Source: an uncultured Muribaculaceae bacterium | GTDB lineage: Bacteria; Bacteroidota; Bacteroidia; Bacteroidales; Muribaculaceae | Reading direction: 5' to 3' | DNA length: 64,000 nucleotides | NCBI GenBank assembly: GCA_910584055.1 | Contig: CAJTZS010000008.1 | Coordinates: 1 to 64,000, forward strand | Shown: positions 59,785 through 64,000 of the stretch, piece after piece | Numbering within the stretch: the first letter of the stretch is position 1 | Layout: the number at the start of each line of letters is the position of its first letter | Made by a program: the position numbers and the translations under genes | The notes under the pieces: model-generated | Told to the model about the DNA's origin: nothing | The model's input: only the letters and a program-made list of their open reading frames with translations | Database searches by the model: none

Positions 59785-59943
59785 AACAAATATATTACGC
59801 AATATATTTGTTATATTAGGAAATAATAGTTACCTTTGCATCAAGAAATAATCTTATTGCTTGTTGTTGTGAATGATCACGACAATGCAAAGGTAGCTAA
59901 TTTAATTGATATAACGTAATATTAGCATTAAATATTGCGTAAT
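59785..59943. promoter_or_regulatory. Lysis-lysogeny switch: two operators and face-to-face promoters
   Basis: Operator 1 is a 12-bp perfect inverted repeat: AACAAATATATT-ACGC-AATATATTTGTT (59785-59812), with TATATTTG on each strand. Rightward TACCTTTG (59831-59838) faces leftward TACCTTTG (CAAAGGTA at 59888-59895), with TACCTTTGCAT and ATGCAAAGGTA as mirror copies 54 bp apart. Operator 2 is a near-perfect pair ACGTAATATT/AATATTGCGT (59915-59939). The layout resembles P2/TP901-type switches with convergent promoters. Confidence 0.65.
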
Positions 59944-59960
59944 AATTACTAAAACTTGTA

Positions 59961-60476
59961 ATGGCACGATACAGACTACTTGAATTGAGAAAAGAAAACG
60001 GCAAAACGCAGAAAGAGCTTGCCGCAGCTCTCGGCGTAACACAGGGCTTTCTGTCAAGTGTAGAAAAGGGTCGCAATCCTTTTCCCGACGAGCGAGTTGC
60101 CGACCTCCGCAAAGCCTTCCCCGGAGTTGACATTACGAGATATGAAATTGATGAGGAAGAATATCCTCGCTATCTTGAATCGGTAGGCAGCAACAATAAG
60201 TTTTCGGAGATTAGAATAAATGACCCCGAAGCCTTGCGGCAGATACTCGGAGTCCTGGAGCGCATAGACCGCGACACAGACAAGGCGAGAGGGGGCGATG
60301 ATGAAGAAATACAAAGATTGCGCGATGACAACGCGCGTTTATGTTCCCGGCTTGATGAGTTACAAAAGAAATACGACGATTGCCGAGATAGGGAGATAGA
60401 CCTACGAGAAGAAATATGGCGTTTGCGAGAGCTACTAACAGCCAATGGAATCTCTTACACTCAAGAAAAAAAATGA
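59961..60476 (+). CDS. HTH repressor with C-terminal coiled coil
   Basis: 171 residues. HTH: KTQKELAAALGVTQGFLSSV (about 15-34), then VADLRKAFPGVDITRYEI, and a coiled coil (EIQRLRDDNARLCSRLDELQ). Same two-part build as the element A repressor, with different DNA-binding residues, so each prophage may have separate immunity. No cleavage motif visible. Confidence 0.8.
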   Translation: MARYRLLELRKENGKTQKELAAALGVTQGFLSSVEKGRNPFPDERVADLRKAFPGVDITRYEIDEEEYPRYLESVGSNNKFSEIRINDPEALRQILGVLERIDRDTDKARGGDDEEIQRLRDDNARLCSRLDELQKKYDDCRDREIDLREEIWRLRELLTANGISYTQEKK

Positions 60477-60518
60477 TAAAAAGGGCGCGAAAGTTATTGC
60501 CACATCAAAAAATATTAT

Positions 60519-60526
60519 TAACTTTG
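60519..60526 (+). promoter_or_regulatory. Rightward promoter at the right end of prophage B
   Basis: TAACTTTG 93 bases before the attR repeat. In the excised circle it would point through attP toward the integrase, but the terminator at 17518 would lie between. Confidence 0.45.
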
Positions 60527-60536
60527 CAGCGTAAAT

Positions 60537-60559
60537 CTTGCGCGCAACATACGCGCAAG
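60537..60559. repeat. Possible integrase arm-site pair, right
   Basis: CTTGCGCG/CGCGCAAG hairpin (60537-60544 with 60552-60559) whose core is GCGCGCAACATACGCGCAA, related to the left arm sequence at 17651. Candidate arm-type site. Confidence 0.35.
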
Positions 60560-60618
60560 CAGGAACGGGCTTTAAGCAACTAATTATTAACCAGTCGTTT
60601 ACGATTGGAGAAAGTTGT

Positions 60619-60678
60619 CTGGAAAGCGTGTGTGCGCCAAAAGCGTACCGCGAGTTCGAATCTCGCTCACTCCGCAAG
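60619..60678 (+). repeat. Attachment-site repeat, right (attR of prophage B)
   Basis: 3' part of tRNA-Ser with anticodon loop CTGGAAA, variable arm and T-arm GCGAG-TTCGAAT-CTCGC. The 5' half of a tRNA is not present upstream (AAGTTGT precedes). So this is a remnant of the integration site. Confidence 0.7.
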
Positions 60679-60679
60679 A

Positions 60680-60713
60680 AAAGAGGCAGGAATCAATGGA
60701 GTCCTGCCTCTTT
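60680..60713 (+). terminator. Bidirectional terminator between prophage and efflux operon
   Basis: AAAGAGGCAGGA/TCCTGCCTCTTT 12-bp stem. Serves the tRNA fragment (rightward) and the efflux operon (leftward). Probably the original tRNA-Ser terminator. Confidence 0.7.
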
Positions 60714-60718
60714 CACAT

Positions 60719-61945
60719 TTATAAGCGATAGGAGTACAATTCCGAGAGGGCAAGCTGCAGATCGCGCCGGGTCTGCATGAGCTTCTCGTAAGAATTGAAA
60801 TAATACTCCATTTCCAAGAGATAGTCGAGCAACGAAAGCTCGCCGCCGTTCAAGGCTTTATAGAGCAATTTGTCATTGCTGTTCTTAGACAGCACGGATT
60901 CATAGCGCACAATATTCTCTTTCAACTCTTTAGACAGCTCGAAAAGATAACGCAGGCGGCTATGATATCTCAACCGGGCGTCATCCATGCTTTGTTCGGC
61001 TACGGCAACTTCCGCACGAGCATGCTTGACACGATGCCTGTTCTCCCACAGAGGAATGCTGACGCCTATCTTTACTCCTTGCCATCCTTCATCCGGCGTG
61101 AATTCACCGGCATAACCGACAGAAAGTTTTGGCAATCCCATGGCCTTAGACACTCCGACACCTCTTTTCGCCACTTCTATCTCCTGTCTCATGTGCCCGA
61201 AAGCGGGATTGGCAACTTCCGCCTCTGCTATCCATTGGCTGAAATCAGCGGGAAGCGCTGTCGTCGCGACATACGCAGTGTCATTTATTTCCACAGGATT
61301 TCCACCATTGAGCAATGACAACTGCGATATCAACTGCCGCCTCTCCAGGTCCACGGCCTGCAAATCATTCTCAATATTGGTCAGATTGAGCATCGCCTTG
61401 TTGAATTCTATCTGTGTGGCATCGCCTAACTCCAACTTCCTTTCGTAAGCTTTCACTATTTCTTTTGCATTCGTTAGCTGGCGAGAATAAAGCGTTGCCA
61501 GAGCATTGTTATAAACAAGTTCTATGCAATATTGCTCCGCCGTAAGAAGCAGCTGCATCCTTTGGGTCCGCAATTGCAAGTCTGCCGCCACATTCTGCGC
61601 GTCAGCAAGTTTCCCCTTCTTGGAATATAATGTCGGGAAATCGAAACTCTGACTGATACCTATATCCTTTCTTGCGCCGCCATGTATCCCCGGAAGATAA
61701 CCGAGTTCAAACTCCGGATTCTCGGGAGCCAGACCGGTACGGTTACCGATCTTTTGAGCTTCAGTAGCGCGGGTAAACGCCGCCAAAGTGCTGCTGTTGC
61801 GCTCAATATCAGCAAGCACTCCGGCAAACTGCCCCCCTTGAGCCAACACAGGCAACCCAACCATCATCAATAACCCCATTACACCCCATTTAACCCTATT
61901 AAGCCCCATTACGCCCCATATCTCCCCTATATATTTATTTCTCAT
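60719..61945 (-). CDS. TolC-family outer-membrane efflux channel
   Basis: 408 residues from ATG 61945 (MRNKYIGEIWGVMGL), which overlaps the pump gene stop. Signal region is unusual: the DNA has about five CCCCATTAC-type repeats (61870-61915) that give GVMGLNRVKWGVMGLL before the normal LLMMVGLPVLAQ. Then the TolC pattern: long coiled helices (AKEIVKAYERKLELGDATQI, EQSMDDARLRYHSRLRYLFE). Likely the outer-membrane partner of the CusA-type pump for metal efflux. Confidence 0.85.
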   Translation of the reverse strand: MRNKYIGEIWGVMGLNRVKWGVMGLLMMVGLPVLAQGGQFAGVLADIERNSSTLAAFTRATEAQKIGNRTGLAPENPEFELGYLPGIHGGARKDIGISQSFDFPTLYSKKGKLADAQNVAADLQLRTQRMQLLLTAEQYCIELVYNNALATLYSRQLTNAKEIVKAYERKLELGDATQIEFNKAMLNLTNIENDLQAVDLERRQLISQLSLLNGGNPVEINDTAYVATTALPADFSQWIAEAEVANPAFGHMRQEIEVAKRGVGVSKAMGLPKLSVGYAGEFTPDEGWQGVKIGVSIPLWENRHRVKHARAEVAVAEQSMDDARLRYHSRLRYLFELSKELKENIVRYESVLSKNSNDKLLYKALNGGELSLLDYLLEMEYYFNSYEKLMQTRRDLQLALSELYSYRL

Positions 61946-64000
61946 TCTTCTTAGCCTTTCTTTCAACAAACCATTTATACACAATCGGCATCATATAAAT
62001 ATTGAGCAGTGTGGAAGTCAGCAGACCGCCAAGCACCACAACAGCCATCGGACTCTGTATTTCGTTACCCGACTTGTCGCCATTGAAAACGAGCGGGATA
62101 AGCGCAAGCGCTGAAGTCAATGCTGTCATAAGGATTGGATTCAAGCGGTCTATCGACCCATGCAGCACCGTTTCGCGAAGTGACTTTCCCTCCTTCATCA
62201 AGCGTTGGTATTTAGAAATCAATAGAATACCATTGCGCGTAGCGATACCGAAAAGGGTGATAAAACCGATGATTACCGGAATACTCACCACCCCCGAGGT
62301 GAAATAAACCGCCAGGACCCCTCCGACAAGAGCGAAAGGGAGGTTCAGCAACACTATAGCCGCGAGCGATACATTCCTGAATTCACTGTAGAGCAGCAGG
62401 AAGATCACCATCAATGCAAGCACCGTCGTGATAAAGAGCGTGCGAGACGCGTTCTTAGCGCTCTCAAACTGTCCGCCATACTCTATACGGTAACCTTCCG
62501 GCAATTTTATATTAGCATCTACAACCTTGCGGATATCCTCGACTACACTGACCACGTCACGCCCCGACACATTGGCCGACACCACAAGCTTTCGCTGCAC
62601 ATTCTCTCTCGATATCGAATTGGGACCACCTGCAGATACTATATCCGCCACCTCTTCCAATGGCACTTTCCTGCCGTTACCCGTGTCAATCAACGCCTTC
62701 TTCACGCCCTCGATATCTTCGGTATAATTCTTGTCGAGACGCAACACTATGTCGAACTTACGTTGACCCTCATACATATCGCCGATCTTCTCTCCCGCAA
62801 AAGCGCGGCTCACGAATTTATGGAATTCATCCATCGTTATACCGTACCTGGCCAATGCATTCCTGTTGGCACGTATCTGGAGCTGAGGAGTTTCTACCTG
62901 CTGCTCCACACTTACGTCCACAGCTCCGGGAATCTCGTCTATATATCCTTTTATGCTGTTGCCGATCATATACATCCGGCTAAGGTCTGTTCCGAATATC
63001 TTGATGGCGATACTTGCACGGGTTCCGGTGAGCATATGGTCTATGCGATGTCCCAAAGGCTGCCCTATGGTTGCCGCGATTCCGGGTATCTTCGCAAGGC
63101 GTGCACGCATATCATCGAAAACTTCATCACGGCTACGGTCCTTCAGGTCAAACCTGACATCTATCTCCGCGCCGTTTGTGGCCTGGGAGTGTTCATCAAG
63201 TTCTCCCCGTCCCGTGCGACGTGCCGTTGCCGTAACCTCAGGCACTTCAAGGAGGGCCTCCTCCATCATCCGCCCAAGTTCATCGTTAACTTCAAGCGAC
63301 ACCCCCGGTTTGGCCACTGCGGATATAGTGGCGGAGCCTTCGTTAAAATCAGGAAGGAAGCTGCTGCCCATTGTCATGAACAATCCAATCGTGACAGCAA
63401 ACACCGCGACAGTTGCGACGGCAACTGCCTTCGCATGCTCCAATGCCCATTTAAGGGATTTGAAATAAGCCGCCGACAGTTTACCTGACACCCAACTCTC
63501 TTTCACATTCCGCGACAGGTATTTATCTCCCGACAGCATCATGCGGCATAAGAGTGGCGTAACGGTCATCGCCACAATCAACGACATGAACAATGCCACA
63601 ATATAGGCAATGCCGAGCGGTTTGAGCATTCTCCCCTCCATCCCCGACAGGAAGAACAGCGGTATGAACGCCACCATTATAATGAAGGTAGCGTTTAGAA
63701 TGGAAGACCTGATCTCTTTCGAGGCTTCGTAAACTACCTTTATTGCAGGCAGTCTCTCTTCTTCTGGGAGCATATGGTTCATCCGCAACCTCTTATACAC
63801 ATTTTCCACATCTATGATGGCATCGTCAACCAACGAACCGATCGCAATACACATTCCACCGAGAGTCATGGTGTTGATGTTCATCCCCATAAGATGCAGG
63901 ATAATGCAGCTTCCAAGCAACGACAGGGGAATGGCTATAATCGAGATAAGCGTTGTCCTGACACTCGCCAGAAACACAAAAAGAATCAACACCGCGAATA
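61935..64000 (-). CDS. CusA/CzcA-type RND heavy-metal efflux pump, 5' end outside the window
   Basis: About 688 C-terminal residues visible of an expected 1040. Membrane segments include SLLGSCIILHLMGMNINTMTL, GSLVDDAIIDVENVYKRL (conserved Asp pair of the proton relay) and IPVIIGFITLFGIATRNGIL. The periplasmic part has RMYMIGNSIKGYIDEIPGAV and GGPNSISRENVQRKLVVSAN. CzcA-type patterns suggest export of copper, silver, zinc or cobalt; the metal is not decided here. Confidence 0.9.
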   Translation of the reverse strand, partial: FAVLILFVFLASVRTTLISIIAIPLSLLGSCIILHLMGMNINTMTLGGMCIAIGSLVDDAIIDVENVYKRLRMNHMLPEEERLPAIKVVYEASKEIRSSILNATFIIMVAFIPLFFLSGMEGRMLKPLGIAYIVALFMSLIVAMTVTPLLCRMMLSGDKYLSRNVKESWVSGKLSAAYFKSLKWALEHAKAVAVATVAVFAVTIGLFMTMGSSFLPDFNEGSATISAVAKPGVSLEVNDELGRMMEEALLEVPEVTATARRTGRGELDEHSQATNGAEIDVRFDLKDRSRDEVFDDMRARLAKIPGIAATIGQPLGHRIDHMLTGTRASIAIKIFGTDLSRMYMIGNSIKGYIDEIPGAVDVSVEQQVETPQLQIRANRNALARYGITMDEFHKFVSRAFAGEKIGDMYEGQRKFDIVLRLDKNYTEDIEGVKKALIDTGNGRKVPLEEVADIVSAGGPNSISRENVQRKLVVSANVSGRDVVSVVEDIRKVVDANIKLPEGYRIEYGGQFESAKNASRTLFITTVLALMVIFLLLYSEFRNVSLAAIVLLNLPFALVGGVLAVYFTSGVVSIPVIIGFITLFGIATRNGILLISKYQRLMKEGKSLRETVLHGSIDRLNPILMTALTSALALIPLVFNGDKSGNEIQSPMAVVVLGGLLTSTLLNIYMMPIVYKWFVERKAKKNEK

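Larger units (their letters stand above)
17459..60678. mobile_element. Prophage B, apparently complete, in a tRNA-Ser site
   Basis: A 43-kb unit bounded by 60-base imperfect direct repeats derived from the 3' part of tRNA-Ser. It carries a tyrosine integrase at the left end and a repressor/Cro-type switch at the right end. In between are primase-helicase, prohead protease, capsid, small and large terminase, portal-like, tail, holin, endolysin, spanin and tape-measure genes, almost all leftward. AT-rich cargo genes interrupt the GC-rich late region. No obvious broken structural gene is seen, so it may be inducible (inference). Confidence 0.85.

Overview
The window looks like a Bacteroidales chromosome, probably Muribaculaceae (family-level placement is inference). 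The support is the many host-type promoters of the TAnnTTTG class, the near absence of Shine-Dalgarno sequences, Bacteroidetes-type phage genes and a CusA/TolC efflux operon. Only the right edge (about 60.7-64.0 kb) is plain chromosome: a TolC-family channel overlapping a CzcA/CusA-type RND pump that runs off the window. Everything to the left is two mobile elements in tandem. They are separated and bounded by 60-base imperfect copies of the 3' part of a tRNA-Ser(GGA) gene (17459-17518 and 60619-60678).

Element A (1 to about 17.5 kb; its left end lies outside the window) is the early region of a phage-like or plasmid-like element. Reading leftward from a divergent control region at 16.1-16.5 kb it has: a RecA-like (Sak4-type) ATPase, a PD-(D/E)XK nuclease, a NinB-like protein, an SF2 helicase, a DNA methyltransferase, a double-HTH regulator, a VRR-NUC nuclease, and an initiator-like gene that contains an array of TGCGTC repeats spaced 11 bp apart. 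Then come small unknowns and a PRTRC cassette (E, C, F, B, ThiF) without a visible ParB. The run ends with a methyltransferase-like protein lacking its catalytic motif, a cysteine-cluster protein, a radical SAM protein and an HNH-type endonuclease. One repressor (16471-16968) reads rightward. A 15-bp operator-like sequence recurs at the promoters of the element.

Element B (17.5-60.7 kb) is a complete prophage. A tyrosine integrase reads rightward from the left end. Almost everything else is one leftward late region: primase-helicase, prohead protease/scaffold, capsid, terminase, portal, head-tail and tail genes, a holin/endolysin/unimolecular-spanin lysis set, tape measure and tail tip. At the right end is a repressor/Cro-type switch with face-to-face promoters. 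AT-rich cargo genes break into the GC-rich late operon. They encode secreted or membrane proteins, an S41 protease, an Abi/HEPN defence protein and the anti-restriction protein ArdA; several carry their own promoters.

The unexplained material is mostly non-coding. A 1.8-kb gene-free stretch before the tape-measure gene is densely filled with perfect complementary arms. A bidirectional regulatory cassette occurs five times, each time in front of a small leftward gene (one of them ardA): a rightward host-type promoter back to back with a TTTTAC box and a hairpin 24-38 nt before the ATG. Some copies are followed by 500-600 bases of related gene-free DNA. The ardA copy lies between 23-bp perfect inverted repeats. 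A second, smaller structured-RNA candidate lies at 42.4-42.6 kb.
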